Numbered from the stretch's first letter, positions 24,220 to 34,551 are shown. The stretch is 34,847 nucleotides of DNA from Sporolactobacillus laevolacticus DSM 442 (GCF_000497245.1 NZ_AWTC01000025.1:31457-66303); one strand, 5' to 3'. Notes: generated from the letters alone by a model not told the origin. Translations and numbers: made by a program.

Positions 24220-26235
24220 ATGAATCGACTTTTTAAGAACATTATTATATATTTGTTTATTGCTCTCGTCATCATCGGTATCGTTAGTTGGCTGACAGAG
24301 ACTAACCGTACTGTAAAGCCGATGACTTACAGCGCTTTTCAGACAAACTTAAGCGATGGCAATGTGGATCAGTTAACCTTACAACCGGAAGGCGGTGTCT
24401 ACGCGGCAACGGGGCATTTGAAGAGTGCTGATAAAAATACAACGTTTAAAGTGTATCTGCCGGCAAGCGATAAAGCGGTTAATCAGGTCACAGATTTAGC
24501 AAAGCAATATAATCTGGATGTAAAACCGGCGGAACGGACAAGCGGATGGATCACGTTCGTCACATCACTTATCCCGTTTGCGATCATCTTCTTCCTGATC
24601 TTTTTCCTTCTGAATCAGGCGCAGGGCGGTGGCGGCCGTGTGATGAACTTTGGCAAAAGCAAGGCAAAGCTCTATTCAGAGGACAAGAAGAAAGTAACCT
24701 TTAGAGATGTTGCTGGGGCCGATGAAGAAAAACAAGAATTAGTAGAAATTGTTGATTTCCTGAAAGATCCAAGGAAGTTCGTTGCACTTGGTGCCCGGAT
24801 CCCAAAGGGCGTATTGCTTGAGGGACCTCCTGGTACTGGTAAAACGTTGCTCGCGCGTGCTGTTGCGGGTGAGGCTGGTGTCCCATTCTTCTCTATTAGC
24901 GGTTCAGATTTTGTTGAAATGTTTGTCGGTGTCGGTGCTTCTCGAGTCCGTGACCTATTTGATCAAGCTAAGAAAAATTCACCATGTATCATTTTCATTG
25001 ATGAAATTGACGCCGTAGGGCGCCAGCGTGGTGCGGGCCTTGGCGGCGGACATGACGAGCGTGAACAGACTTTGAACCAATTGCTTGTTGAAATGGACGG
25101 ATTTGGTGCAAATGAGGGAATCATCATCATTGCCGCAACCAACCGACCGGATATTCTTGATCCTGCGCTTCTCCGTCCCGGACGCTTTGACCGCCAGATT
25201 CCTGTCGGTCGTCCGGACCTTAAAGGACGTGAAGCAGTGCTTCGTGTTCATGCGAGAAATAAGCCGTTGGCAAAAGAAATTAACTTAAAGACTGTTGCCA
25301 AATTGACCCCAGGCTTCTCAGGTGCTGATTTGGAGAACTTGCTTAATGAAGCTGCGCTGGTAGCTGCTCGAGCAAATAAAAAAGTGATTAACATGGAAGA
25401 CATCGATGAAGCAGTAGAACGTGTTATTGCTGGTGTCGCCAAGAAATCACGTGTCATTTCACAAAAGGAACAAAATATCGTTGCGTATCATGAATCTGGT
25501 CATACCATCATTGGCCTCGCTTTAGAGGGTGCTGATGAGGTGCACAAAGTAACGGTAATTCCGCGTGGACAGGCGGGCGGTTATACCGTTTCGCTTCCTA
25601 AAGAAGATCGTTATTTCATGACGAAGCCGGAACTCCTTGAAAAGATTTGCGGGTTGCTCGGCGGTCGTGTAGCAGAAGAAATCACATTTGGCGAAATATC
25701 GACCGGAGCGAGCAACGACTTGCAGCGTGTCACCAATCTTGCTCGCCGCATGGTTACCGAATTTGGTATGAGCGACAAACTTGGACCAATGCAGTTTGGT
25801 AATAATGACAGCGGCCAAGTGTTCCTTGGACGCGATATTCAGAACGAGCAAAATTACAGTGATGCAATCGCTTTTGAAATTGACCAGGAAGTTCAGCGAT
25901 TTGTAAAGGCAGAATATGATCGATGCAAGAAGCTGCTTCTTGAACATCGGGATAAGCTGGAATTGATTGCCCAAACCCTCCTGAAGGTGGAAACACTGGA
26001 AGAAGAACAAATCAAGTCCCTTTATGAAACCGGCAAATATATCGAGCCAAGCAAGAACAGATATGGTTCTCATGATGAAAAGGAAGAAGCGCCTGCAGTT
26101 GCCCATGAACCTGCAACTGAGTCGGAGACGGATGTTAAAGTGAATATCCATTCCAAAGACGAAGATTCCATTCAAACACCTGTTGAAGAGCAGCATCCAT
26201 CAGATGGTGAACGTCCGGATGACCATAAGCTCTGA
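24220..26235 (+). CDS. ftsH: ATP-dependent zinc metalloprotease FtsH
   Basis: FtsH is a membrane-anchored hexameric AAA+ protease that degrades regulators and damaged membrane proteins. Two transmembrane helices (about 8-24 and 112-132) flank the external domain. The AAA module shows Walker A GPPGTGKT (202-209), Walker [10 protein letters not shown] (256-264) and the second region of homology with [20 protein letters not shown]. The protease has zinc site HESGH (424-428) and a third ligand in SND (Asp500). At 671 residues it is about 35 longer than B. subtilis FtsH, owing to an acidic, low-complexity C-terminal tail (about 615-671) rich in Glu, Asp and Pro. The ribosome site GGGAGGAGG is at 24205-24213. 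A terminator follows. Confidence 0.98.
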   Translation: MNRLFKNIIIYLFIALVIIGIVSWLTETNRTVKPMTYSAFQTNLSDGNVDQLTLQPEGGVYAATGHLKSADKNTTFKVYLPASDKAVNQVTDLAKQYNLDVKPAERTSGWITFVTSLIPFAIIFFLIFFLLNQAQGGGGRVMNFGKSKAKLYSEDKKKVTFRDVAGADEEKQELVEIVDFLKDPRKFVALGARIPKGVLLEGPPGTGKTLLARAVAGEAGVPFFSISGSDFVEMFVGVGASRVRDLFDQAKKNSPCIIFIDEIDAVGRQRGAGLGGGHDEREQTLNQLLVEMDGFGANEGIIIIAATNRPDILDPALLRPGRFDRQIPVGRPDLKGREAVLRVHARNKPLAKEINLKTVAKLTPGFSGADLENLLNEAALVAARANKKVINMEDIDEAVERVIAGVAKKSRVISQKEQNIVAYHESGHTIIGLALEGADEVHKVTVIPRGQAGGYTVSLPKEDRYFMTKPELLEKICGLLGGRVAEEITFGEISTGASNDLQRVTNLARRMVTEFGMSDKLGPMQFGNNDSGQVFLGRDIQNEQNYSDAIAFEIDQEVQRFVKAEYDRCKKLLLEHRDKLELIAQTLLKVETLEEEQIKSLYETGKYIEPSKNRYGSHDEKEEAPAVAHEPATESETDVKVNIHSKDEDSIQTPVEEQHPSDGERPDDHKL

Positions 26236-26261
26236 TCCTCGTGACGGATCATGCATAGAAA

Positions 26262-26304
26262 GAAAAAAGGAGGCCTCTCCGATCGGGAGCGCCTCCTCTT
26301 TTTT
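26262..26304 (+). terminator. Terminator after ftsH
   Basis: GGAGGC (26269-26274) pairs with GCCTCC (26291-26296), with an inner CTC..GAG stem and a flanking A-run and T-run (CTTTTTT). Confidence 0.85.
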
Positions 26305-26335
26305 AAATGATAAGTAAATATAAAAATTTTAAATA

Positions 26336-26525
26336 GGCTCAGAGTTCGTATTCGCGGCGTAAGTTCTGATTCAAACACGGAAGTGCGAGACTCCTGCGGG
26401 ATCAGCGAGCCAGGGGAGACCCTGTAGGTCTCAAGGCGAACCGAGGAGGCTCCCGGATCGCCCGCGGCTGTCCCTGTTGATGCGAGCAACTGGAGTGTGA
26501 TCGAGCGCAAATTGACGTTCAACAG
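26336..26525 (+). repeat. Dispersed intergenic repeat, copy between ftsH and coaX
   Basis: It shares with 4523-4707 the blocks GCGGCGTAA, CTGATTCAAACACGGAAG, GAGACTCCTGCGGGA, CGAGGAGGCTC and CGGATCGCCCGCGG over about 180 bp. The internal CTGTTGATGCGAGCA block is also found in the degenerate copy near 225-245. It has no coding potential. It accounts for about half of the 405-bp gap; the remainder (26526-26628) shows only AT-rich sequence and no promoter I can support. Confidence 0.8.
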
Positions 26526-26640
26526 TCGGCACGCACGCTTATATTCAAGAACCGCGCTACCCGATTTTTCTTACTGACGAATAAATGGCTCAATCGTTTG
26601 AGTTTTGAACAGTATTGTCGAATCAACTGGAGGAGATTAT

Positions 26641-27405
26641 ATGATTTTTGTTTGTGACGTTGGGAATACCCATATTGTTCTGGGTGCTTATGATGACGGG
26701 AAGCTGATCAATCATTGGCGTATTTCAACTGATCGGGAAAAGACTGAAGATGAATTTGCTATGCTGATCAATGATCTATTTCAATATAGTGGCTTATCTT
26801 TTCAGAATTTCAGTGGTGTAGTCATTTCATCGGTTGTTCCATCGATTATGTTCGCACTTGAGCGGCTTTGTGAAAAATATTTTCACTTAAAACCATTGGT
26901 TGTCAGTCCCGGTATCAAAACAGGACTGAACCTGAAATACGACAATCCAAAAGAGCTCGGCGCCGATTTAATTGTGAATGCGGTCGCCGCAGTGAATGAT
27001 TACCAGGCACCGATTATTGTTATCGACTTTGGAACGGCGACAACTTATTCCTACATTGATGAACATAAAGGCTATATTGGAGGAGCAATTGCTCCAGGTA
27101 TTGATATTGCGACAGAAGCGCTTTATGAGAAAGCCTCCAAGCTGCCAAGAATAGAGATTGTCAAGCCGCCGCATATCGTTGGCCGCAATACCGTCCATGC
27201 GATGCAGTCTGGAGTATTATTCGGTTATGTCGGCCAGGTTGAAGGAATTGTCTCGCGCATGAATAAGCAAGCGGCGACAAAACCTGTTGTTGTAGCGACC
27301 GGAGGGCTCTGCTCTCTGATTTCAAACGAAACCGATGTGATCGATCACGTGGATCCTTTTTTGACGCTAAAAGGACTCTTTCTGATTTATCAGCGTAATT
27401 TATGA
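26641..27405 (+). CDS. coaX: Type III pantothenate kinase CoaX
   Basis: CoaX phosphorylates pantothenate in the first step of coenzyme A synthesis. The 254-residue protein belongs to the ASKHA fold: phosphate-binding DVGNT (6-10), GADLIVN (107-113) and DFGTATT (129-135) with its catalytic-site acidic residues, and the GGAIAPGI segment (147-154). ATG 26641 follows GGAGGAG (26629-26635) and gives the family start [10 protein letters not shown]; an upstream in-frame TTG at 26605 would add 12 unconserved residues. hslO follows after 18 bp as in B. subtilis, so an operon is likely. Confidence 0.97.
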   Translation: MIFVCDVGNTHIVLGAYDDGKLINHWRISTDREKTEDEFAMLINDLFQYSGLSFQNFSGVVISSVVPSIMFALERLCEKYFHLKPLVVSPGIKTGLNLKYDNPKELGADLIVNAVAAVNDYQAPIIVIDFGTATTYSYIDEHKGYIGGAIAPGIDIATEALYEKASKLPRIEIVKPPHIVGRNTVHAMQSGVLFGYVGQVEGIVSRMNKQAATKPVVVATGGLCSLISNETDVIDHVDPFLTLKGLFLIYQRNL

Positions 27406-27423
27406 TAGGAAAGGATGATCGGT

Positions 27424-28293
27424 GTGGGTGATTATTTTATAAAAGCGCTGGCGTGTAACAACAGTCTCAGAGTCATTACGACAGTGACCACCGAAACAAT
27501 TCGGGAAGCGCAGTCACGCCATAAAACCTGGCCGACTGCAACCGCCGCGTTAGGACGAACAATGACAGCAACCATGATGATGGCCGCACAACAAAAGGGC
27601 GATGAAAAAATTACGGTGACCGTTCAAGGCGGAGGGCCGATCGGTGCAATTATTTCCGATGCGGATACTCAAGGCCGGGTACGCGGTTATGTAACGAATC
27701 CCAACGTGCATTTTGAATTGAATGCGCATAGGAAACTGGATGTGGCACGGGCAGTTGGAACCAGTGGATTTTTAAGTGTGGTTAAGGATCTTGGCCTCCG
27801 AGAAAATTTTACGGGTCGCGTGCCCATCGTTTCAGGAGAGTTGGGTGATGATTTTACCTACTATTTCGCGCGTTCGGAACAAGTTCCTTCAGCTGTCGGC
27901 GTTGGCGTGCTTGTGAATCCCGACCATTCAGTGAAAGCCGCAGGCGGTTTTATTATTCAAGTGCTGCCGGGTGCTGAAGATTCGGTAATTGGAAAATTAG
28001 AGGAACGGCTCAAGGAAATTCCGCCAATTTCCAAGTTGATTGACGCCGGCCACTCTCCAGAACAGCTGCTTGATGATCTTTTTCCGGATGGGGACTACCG
28101 AGAGCTGCAGAAGCATCCTGTGCATTTTCATTGTGACTGCTCTAAAGAAAAATTTGGTGATTCAATTTCCGGTTTAGGCGCTAAAGAGATTCAGGCAATG
28201 ATTGAGGAAGACGGAGGAGCAGAAGTTACCTGCCAGTTCTGCGAGACACGCTACCACTTCACAGCTGATGAATTAAAAACGCTGATTAACTAA
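27424..28293 (+). CDS. hslO: Redox-regulated chaperone Hsp33 (HslO)
   Basis: Hsp33 is a cytosolic holdase activated when oxidation releases zinc from its C-terminal cysteines. All four are present: Cys237 and Cys239 (CDC) and Cys270 and Cys273 (CQFC). The core has GPIGAIISDA, GELGDDFTYYF and SEQVPSAVGVGVLV. I place the start at GTG 27424 (289 residues), 8 nt after AAAGGA (27410-27415), because it matches the family N-terminus; the in-frame ATG at 27415 overlaps that ribosome site. It follows coaX. In B. subtilis yacD lies between hslO and cysK, but is absent here. Confidence 0.95.
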   Translation: MGDYFIKALACNNSLRVITTVTTETIREAQSRHKTWPTATAALGRTMTATMMMAAQQKGDEKITVTVQGGGPIGAIISDADTQGRVRGYVTNPNVHFELNAHRKLDVARAVGTSGFLSVVKDLGLRENFTGRVPIVSGELGDDFTYYFARSEQVPSAVGVGVLVNPDHSVKAAGGFIIQVLPGAEDSVIGKLEERLKEIPPISKLIDAGHSPEQLLDDLFPDGDYRELQKHPVHFHCDCSKEKFGDSISGLGAKEIQAMIEEDGGAEVTCQFCETRYHFTADELKTLIN

Positions 28294-28312
28294 ATGAAAT
28301 AAATGCTAAGAT

Positions 28313-28338
28313 AAGAGCTTGCCCCAGGGCAGGTTCTT
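28313..28338 (+). terminator. Hairpin after hslO, probable terminator
   Basis: AAGAGCTTGCCC pairs with GGGCAGGTTCTT (two G-T pairs) across 28313-28338 with a tiny loop. The following T-tract is poor, so termination efficiency is uncertain. Confidence 0.5.
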
Positions 28339-28418
28339 AATGCTTTCAAGCATAAAAACCATATGTTCTTCATATAAGCGAAACAGGGAAGTATTTGCTA
28401 AGAATAAAGGATTAATAT

Positions 28419-28469
28419 TTGACGGCAGATTTGTTCACTGATAGTATAGTTTATAAATCATACATGATT
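28419..28469 (+). promoter_or_regulatory. Possible cysK promoter and operator region
   Basis: TTGACG (28419-28424) is a good -35, but the best -10, TATAGT (28445-28450), is 20 nt away and GATAGT (28440-28445) only 15. A 14-nt inverted repeat (AATCAT-AC-ATGATT, 28456-28469) just downstream could bind a repressor. CymR controls cysK in B. subtilis, but I cannot match its consensus here. Confidence 0.3.
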
Positions 28470-28495
28470 ACTAAGGTTTAAAGGGGGACTTATTA

Positions 28496-29416
28496 ATGAC
28501 AGTTGCAAATTCGGTTACTGAACTGATCGGCAAAACACCGATTGTTCGCTTGAATCATTTGACAGATGAGAATGATGCAGAGTTGTACGCGAAGCTTGAA
28601 TATTTTAATCCTGGCAGCAGTGTAAAGGATCGAATCGCGCTGGCGATGATTGAAGCGGCTGAAAAAGAAGGCAAATTGAAGCCTAACGATACAATTATTG
28701 AACCTACTAGTGGCAATACAGGCATCGGCTTGGCACTTGTTGCCGCTGTGAAAGGATACAAAGCTATTCTAGTTATGCCTGAAACGATGAGCATTGAACG
28801 ACGAAAGCTGTTTAAAGCATACGGCGCGGAAGTTATTCTTACGCCAGGTGCTCAGGCAATCAAAGGATCAATTGCCAAAGCTCAGGAACTGGCAAAGGAA
28901 AAAGGCTACTTTTTACCTCAGCAGTTCCAAAATCCTGCCAACCCGCAAGTTCACTACCTGACAACCGGAAAAGAAATTGCCGAAGCGTTTGATTCCCTCG
29001 ACGCGTTTGTTGCCGGTGTCGGCACAGGCGGTACGTTAAGCGGAAGCGGAAAAGCGTTGAAAGAAAAATTCAAGGACATCCGTGTTTATGCAGTTGAACC
29101 AAAGGATTCACCTGTTCTGAATGGTGGAAAAGGTGGCCCTCACAAAATTCAAGGCATTGGTACTGGTTTTATTCCGGATACGCTAGATACGGAAATTTAT
29201 GATGAAGTTATCGATGTTGCCAATGAACAAGCATTCGAATATGCACGTCTCGCAGGCAAAAAAGAGGGAGTTCTCTCAGGAATTTCTGGCGGAGCGGCTA
29301 TTTATGGAGGCGTCCAGGTAGCCAAAAAGCTTGGTAAAGGCAAGAAAGTGGTTGTGGTTGTGCCTGATAACGGTGAACGGTATTTGAGCACACCGCTTTA
29401 TCAAGTTGAAGAATAA
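28496..29416 (+). CDS. cysK: Cysteine synthase A (O-acetylserine sulfhydrylase)
   Basis: CysK is a PLP enzyme forming cysteine from O-acetylserine and sulfide. The 306-residue protein shows the PLP lysine in NPGSSVKDR (Lys44), the substrate loop PTSGNTG, the phosphate-binding GTGGT and the C-terminal SGISGGAA. It matches CysK of Bacillales throughout. The ribosome site AAAGGGGG is at 28480-28487. In B. subtilis CysK also moonlights as a partner of the CymR repressor. It is a single-gene unit here, with a strong terminator; the pabB-pabA-pabC genes that follow it in B. subtilis are missing. Confidence 0.97.
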   Translation: MTVANSVTELIGKTPIVRLNHLTDENDAELYAKLEYFNPGSSVKDRIALAMIEAAEKEGKLKPNDTIIEPTSGNTGIGLALVAAVKGYKAILVMPETMSIERRKLFKAYGAEVILTPGAQAIKGSIAKAQELAKEKGYFLPQQFQNPANPQVHYLTTGKEIAEAFDSLDAFVAGVGTGGTLSGSGKALKEKFKDIRVYAVEPKDSPVLNGGKGGPHKIQGIGTGFIPDTLDTEIYDEVIDVANEQAFEYARLAGKKEGVLSGISGGAAIYGGVQVAKKLGKGKKVVVVVPDNGERYLSTPLYQVEE

Positions 29417-29433
29417 GCAATTATTGAACTTAG

Positions 29434-29468
29434 AATAGGCCCGGGCAACCGGACCTATTATTTTTTTT
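29434..29468 (+). terminator. Terminator after cysK
   Basis: AATAGGCCCGG (29434-29444) pairs with CCGGACCTATT (29449-29459) with one mismatch around GCAA, followed by A and eight T. Confidence 0.9.
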
Positions 29469-29491
29469 GATTCTGGTCTGTTATTGGCTAG

Positions 29492-29652
29492 TGTTGATCA
29501 ACATGAAATTTGCTTACTTTCCACGGGCGCTCCGTAAGCCTCCTCGCTCAGGTCCTTCGCTACAGGGTCACGCCAGGATCACGATCAGTAGGTACCGTCC
29601 CGCAGGAGTCTCGCAAATTTCTTATCTCTAAAAATATAAATCGTGATCAACA
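29492..29652 (-). repeat. Dispersed intergenic repeat, inverted copy bounded by inverted repeats
   Basis: Read on the - strand, this contains GCGAGACTCCTGCGGGA, GACCCTGTAG, GAGCGAGGAGGCTTACGGA and GCGCCCGTGG, the core of the repeat at 4523 and 26336. It is bounded by a 9-bp inverted repeat (TGTTGATCA at 29492-29500, TGATCAACA at 29644-29652), with a second inner pair (AAATTTGC at 29506-29513, GCAAATTT at 29613-29620). There is no coding capacity. It fills most of the 399-bp gap; the remainder (29653-29815) holds the folP promoter. Confidence 0.75.
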
Positions 29653-29759
29653 ATAGAAATGAACAGGGCTTTGATTATAAAGGGAACACTCAGGTCTATT
29701 TTTATACAGAGTGAAAATGTTTTTCATCGGATCTTTGGCGAGGGGATGCTGTCTATCTG

Positions 29760-29768
29760 TGTTATACT
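29760..29768 (+). promoter_or_regulatory. Extended -10 sigma-A promoter of the folate cluster
   Basis: TGTTATACT (29760-29768) gives TGn plus TATACT; the nearest -35-like TTGGCG (29735-29740) is too far (22 nt). It lies 48 nt before folP, downstream of the repeat. Confidence 0.5.
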
Positions 29769-29815
29769 GATTTTGTTAATCTGTGAATGATCTTCAGGAG
29801 GATAGAGAATAACTC

Positions 29816-30667
29816 GTGAATAAATTTCAACTTTCACCTTATCATCTGCTGCATGTAAGAGATACCGTTCTTGATTATCGAAAAAAGACGGTCATTATGG
29901 GGATCTTGAACGTCACACCGGATTCGTTTTCCGATGGGGGACAGTTCAATCAACAAGATTTAGCTGTTAAGCATGCGCTGCAAATGGAGCATGACGGCGC
30001 AGATATCATAGATGTTGGTGGAGAATCGACGCGTCCCGGTCATACGCCACTGGGTATGGAAGAAGAGATTGAGCGTGTGGTCCCAATGATTCAGGCAATT
30101 AGAAAACATTCGGGAATTCCGATTTCGATTGACACCTATAAGGCGGAAACCGCTCGCCGGGCTCTCGATGCCGGTGCGGATATAATAAACGATGTTTGGG
30201 GCGCGAAGGCGGACCCGGATATGGCGAGAATCGCTGCCGAATATCAGGCGCCGATCATCCTTATGCATAATCGTGACAACAACCATTACCAAGACATTAT
30301 TGAAGATATGAAAAGCGACCTGCGCGAGAGCATTAATCTTGTGCTGGATGCAGGCGTTGCTCCTGAAAAAATTATTCTTGATCCGGGCATAGGCTTTGCA
30401 AAAGATTATCAGCAAAATCTTTTTGTGATGAATCATCTTGAAGACTTTCATGAACTTGGTTATCCAATTCTGCTTGGCACATCCCGGAAAGGTTTTATCG
30501 GCAAAACATTAAACCTTACGGTGGACAGGCGGGTAGAAGGCACCGGTGCAACCGTCTGCCTCGGCATTGCTAAGGGATACCAGATTATGCGTGTCCATGA
30601 TGTGCTTCAGATTGCACGCATGGCGAAAATGATGGACACGATGCTGCAGGAGGATCATCTTGACTGA
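29816..30667 (+). CDS. folP: Dihydropteroate synthase FolP (Sul)
   Basis: DHPS joins 6-hydroxymethyl-dihydropterin pyrophosphate with p-aminobenzoate and is the sulfonamide target. The 283-residue TIM-barrel protein shows MGILNVTPDSFSDGG, GADIIDVGGESTRPG, SIDTYKAE, NDVWGAK, ILDPGIGFAK and GTSRKGFIG. The start is GTG; AGGAGGA (29796-29802) lies 13 nt upstream, a long spacing, and no better start exists. The gene overlaps folB-folK by 8 bp and is the first of the cluster. The B. subtilis equivalent follows pabBAC, absent here. Confidence 0.97.
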   Translation: MNKFQLSPYHLLHVRDTVLDYRKKTVIMGILNVTPDSFSDGGQFNQQDLAVKHALQMEHDGADIIDVGGESTRPGHTPLGMEEEIERVVPMIQAIRKHSGIPISIDTYKAETARRALDAGADIINDVWGAKADPDMARIAAEYQAPIILMHNRDNNHYQDIIEDMKSDLRESINLVLDAGVAPEKIILDPGIGFAKDYQQNLFVMNHLEDFHELGYPILLGTSRKGFIGKTLNLTVDRRVEGTGATVCLGIAKGYQIMRVHDVLQIARMAKMMDTMLQEDHLD

Positions 30668-31541
30668 TACAATCTCGTTGAATCGCATGCAATTCTATGG
30701 ATATCATGGTGTGCTTCCTGAAGAGAGGAGAATCGGTCAGAGGTTTGATGTCGATGTATCGCTGACTTGTGATCTTTATCAAGCTGGAAGCAGTGATCAA
30801 CTCGATCAAACGGTCAATTACGCAGATGTGTATGAACGAGTCAAGGCGATTGTCGAAGGTCCACCCTGCGCTTTGATTGAAACGGTAGCTGAGCGAATTG
30901 CAGGGGCGGTGCTCCTCGGGTTTCCTTTGGTAAGCGCATGCCGCGTCAAAGTAATTAAACCCAATCCGCCGATTGCTGGGCATTATGATTCCGTCTCAGT
31001 CGACATCGAACGTAGTCGTTCAATTGCTTATCTTGGTCTTGGGTCAAATATTAAGGATCGCGAAAATTTCCTTAAACGTGCCCTCGAGGCGCTGCAGGAA
31101 GAACCCAAAATCCAAGTTGTGCGCTCCTCATCTATTTATGAAACTGATCCTTATGGACCTGTTGCGCAGAATGATTTTTTAAATATGATTACTGAAATCG
31201 AAACATTGCTTCCCCCGGTAGCTTTACTGCAGATCCTTCACGAGATAGAAGCAGATCTCGACAGAAAAAGAGATGTACATTGGGGGCCGAGAACGATTGA
31301 TCTTGATCTCTTGCTCTTTGGCCAGATGATTACACATAGCGAGGAACTATCTTTACCCCACCCAGAAATTGCGCGCCGCGCATTTGTTCTCAAACCGCTT
31401 GTTGAGATTGCACCTCATTTGGTTGTTCCGGGGATCAACCGTTCAGTGATGGATTTGTGGCAGAATCTCAATGAAAAAGAGGGAGTGCGGTTATGGAAAA
31501 AGAACAATGGGGAAGGAAAATTCGGGCTTTTCGAAAGCTGA
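30660..31541 (+). CDS. folBK: Bifunctional dihydroneopterin aldolase / HPPK (FolB-FolK fusion)
   Basis: One 293-residue frame carries two consecutive folate enzymes that are separate genes in B. subtilis. Residues 1-118 are dihydroneopterin aldolase (FYGYHGVLPEER, Glu21/22; Lys100 in KVIKPNPP). Residues 121-293 are 6-hydroxymethyl-7,8-dihydropterin pyrophosphokinase (AYLGLGSNIKDRENFL, ETDPYGPVAQNDFLN, HWGPRTIDLDLLLFG with metal-binding Asp214 and Asp216). The junction (ERSRSIAYLGLGSN) has no stop or linker. FolB-FolK fusions are known in streptococci. The start is TTG, 5 nt after AGGAGGA (30648-30654), overlapping folP. The fusion would link consecutive steps of pterin synthesis feeding FolP. 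Confidence 0.93.
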   Translation: MTDTISLNRMQFYGYHGVLPEERRIGQRFDVDVSLTCDLYQAGSSDQLDQTVNYADVYERVKAIVEGPPCALIETVAERIAGAVLLGFPLVSACRVKVIKPNPPIAGHYDSVSVDIERSRSIAYLGLGSNIKDRENFLKRALEALQEEPKIQVVRSSSIYETDPYGPVAQNDFLNMITEIETLLPPVALLQILHEIEADLDRKRDVHWGPRTIDLDLLLFGQMITHSEELSLPHPEIARRAFVLKPLVEIAPHLVVPGINRSVMDLWQNLNEKEGVRLWKKNNGEGKFGLFES

Positions 31542-31696
31542 AAGGCTTTACGCAAGCTGAACTAGCCAAAGAACTGGGTATTTCTTTAACCCTTTTAGGT
31601 GAAATTGAAAGAGAAAGCCGCGATCCTGAAAATGATCTTGTTTTAAAAATTTGCGATACATTGGGCGTATCTCTTCAGGAGATGCAGGAACTTTAA
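31493..31696 (+). CDS. yazB: Small XRE-family transcriptional regulator YazB
   Basis: The 67-residue protein is essentially one Cro/C1-type helix-turn-helix domain (IRAFRKLKGFTQAELAKELGISLTLLGEIERESRDPE). It corresponds in place and size to yazB of B. subtilis, between folK and dusB; its targets are unknown. The start ATG lies inside the 3' end of the folB-folK fusion (49-bp overlap in another frame) with GAGGGAG at 31479-31485, so the two are co-transcribed. There is no oligomerisation or effector domain beyond the helix-turn-helix. Confidence 0.92.
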   Translation: MEKEQWGRKIRAFRKLKGFTQAELAKELGISLTLLGEIERESRDPENDLVLKICDTLGVSLQEMQEL

Positions 31697-31717
31697 AAAT
31701 TTAGAAAGGATGATTCG

Positions 31718-32710
31718 ATGCTGAAAATTGGGCCAGTTGCAATGAAAAATCAAGTGGTGCTCGCCCCAATGGCGGGTGTCTGCAACTCGGCGTTCCGACT
31801 GATTGCCAAGCGCTTCGGCGCAGGATTGGTCTGTGCGGAAATGGTCGCTGACCGCGGTATTATTCACCATAATCAAAGAACATTAGACATGCTGTACATT
31901 GATGACCGTGAAAAGCCGCTCAGCCTGCAGATTTTCGGTGGTTCAAGAGAAACGCTTGTACAGGCAGCGAAGTACGTGGATCAAAATACAAATGCAGATA
32001 TTATTGATATAAATATGGGATGCCCGGTTCCGAAGGTAACAAAATGTGATGCCGGATCAAAATGGCTGCTTGACCCTGATAAAATCTATGAAATGGTGTC
32101 GGCAGTTGTTGATGCAGTGGACAAGCCGGTGACTGTTAAAATGCGTAAAGGCTGGGATGACGACCATATTTATGCTGTGCGCAATGCTCAGGCAGTTGAA
32201 CGTGCCGGCGGCAGCGCAGTCGCTGTCCATGGCCGCACCCGAGTTCAAATGTATGAAGGGCATGCAGACTGGGATATTATTCGTCAAGTAAAGGAGTCCG
32301 TCGGCATTCCGGTGATCGGCAATGGTGATGTCCGTACGCCGATGGATGCGAAACGAATGCTGGAAGAGACCGGCGTGGATGGCGTGATGATCGGCCGCGC
32401 TGCTCTTGGTAATCCATGGATGCTGTATCGGACGGTAAAATATTTGGAGAGCGGTATATTAAGCCCGGAACCCACGGCAAAAGAAAAAGTGGATGTTTGC
32501 CTGATCCATTTTGATCAGCTGACCAAGTTAAAGGGCGAGCACATCGCTGCGCTCGAGATGAGGAAGCATGCGGCGTGGTATATGAAAGGCTTGTGTGGCG
32601 GGAACGATGTACGGAAGAAGATCAATCAATGTGAGACCAGCGCCGAGTTGCACCAAATACTAGAAGATTTCCGGAGTGATCTGGAACATGATTTGGTCCC
32701 AACCGTCTGA
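31718..32710 (+). CDS. dusB: tRNA-dihydrouridine synthase DusB
   Basis: Dus enzymes reduce uridines in the tRNA D loop using FMN. The 330-residue protein has the TIM barrel N-terminus VLAPMAGVCNSAFR, the catalytic Cys102 in NMGCPVPKV, VKMRKGWDD, HGRTRVQMYEG and the FMN phosphate-binding GNGDV and IGRAALGNPW, followed by the C-terminal helical tRNA-recognition domain. The start has AAAGGA at 31705-31710. It follows yazB by 21 bp, likely the last gene of the folP operon. A strong promoter for lysS begins right at its stop codon. Confidence 0.96.
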   Translation: MLKIGPVAMKNQVVLAPMAGVCNSAFRLIAKRFGAGLVCAEMVADRGIIHHNQRTLDMLYIDDREKPLSLQIFGGSRETLVQAAKYVDQNTNADIIDINMGCPVPKVTKCDAGSKWLLDPDKIYEMVSAVVDAVDKPVTVKMRKGWDDDHIYAVRNAQAVERAGGSAVAVHGRTRVQMYEGHADWDIIRQVKESVGIPVIGNGDVRTPMDAKRMLEETGVDGVMIGRAALGNPWMLYRTVKYLESGILSPEPTAKEKVDVCLIHFDQLTKLKGEHIAALEMRKHAAWYMKGLCGGNDVRKKINQCETSAELHQILEDFRSDLEHDLVPTV

Positions 32711-32712
32711 GG

Positions 32713-32741
32713 TTGACAGTGTTTTTTTAATTCTCTATAAT
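32713..32741 (+). promoter_or_regulatory. Consensus sigma-A promoter upstream of lysS
   Basis: TTGACA (32713-32718) and TATAAT (32736-32741) with a 17-nt spacer are a perfect match. Predicted start near 32748. Confidence 0.8.
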
Positions 32742-32754
32742 TCGATTAGATATC

Positions 32755-32788
32755 AAACTGCCGGTGGTATTGCTGGCAGTTTTCTTTA
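32755..32788 (+). terminator. Terminator-like hairpin in the lysS leader
   Basis: AAACTGCC (32755-32762) pairs with GGCAGTTT (32775-32782), then TCTTT. It begins within about 10 nt of the predicted transcription start of the upstream promoter, or it may simply terminate the dusB operon. Confidence 0.5.
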
Positions 32789-32927
32789 TAATGCAGATGT
32801 GTTTTGAAAAATTCGCTGTTTTTTTATTAGATACAGATGCAAATACATCTGAAATTGAGCATAGCTCGATCCTGCAGGCAACGGTAGCGCAGCATTGTAA
32901 GCTGCATATTCGGGCGACGGGACATGA

Positions 32928-34436
<1,509 letters not shown>

Positions 34437-34453
34437 TAATAGAGCTTGTAAAG

Positions 34454-34495
34454 CCCACTGACTTAGAAGCAACACTTTTGAGTCGGTGGGTTTTT
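34454..34495 (+). terminator. Terminator after lysS
   Basis: CCCACTGACT (34454-34463) pairs with AGTCGGTGGG (34481-34490, one T-G pair), followed by TTTTT. Confidence 0.85.
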
Positions 34496-34551
34496 GTGTG
34501 TACAAGGAATAGTAGCACAAGCTGTGTTTCATTCAATCCCCCAATTACTTA

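Noticed and set aside
25522-26196. Long antisense frame (224 codons) within ftsH
   Set aside because: Shadow of the ftsH coding sequence; composition is the reverse complement of a conserved gene, with no ribosome site or family match.
28294-28495. S-box or other riboswitch before cysK
   Set aside because: No recognisable riboswitch core; only a short hairpin and a small palindrome.
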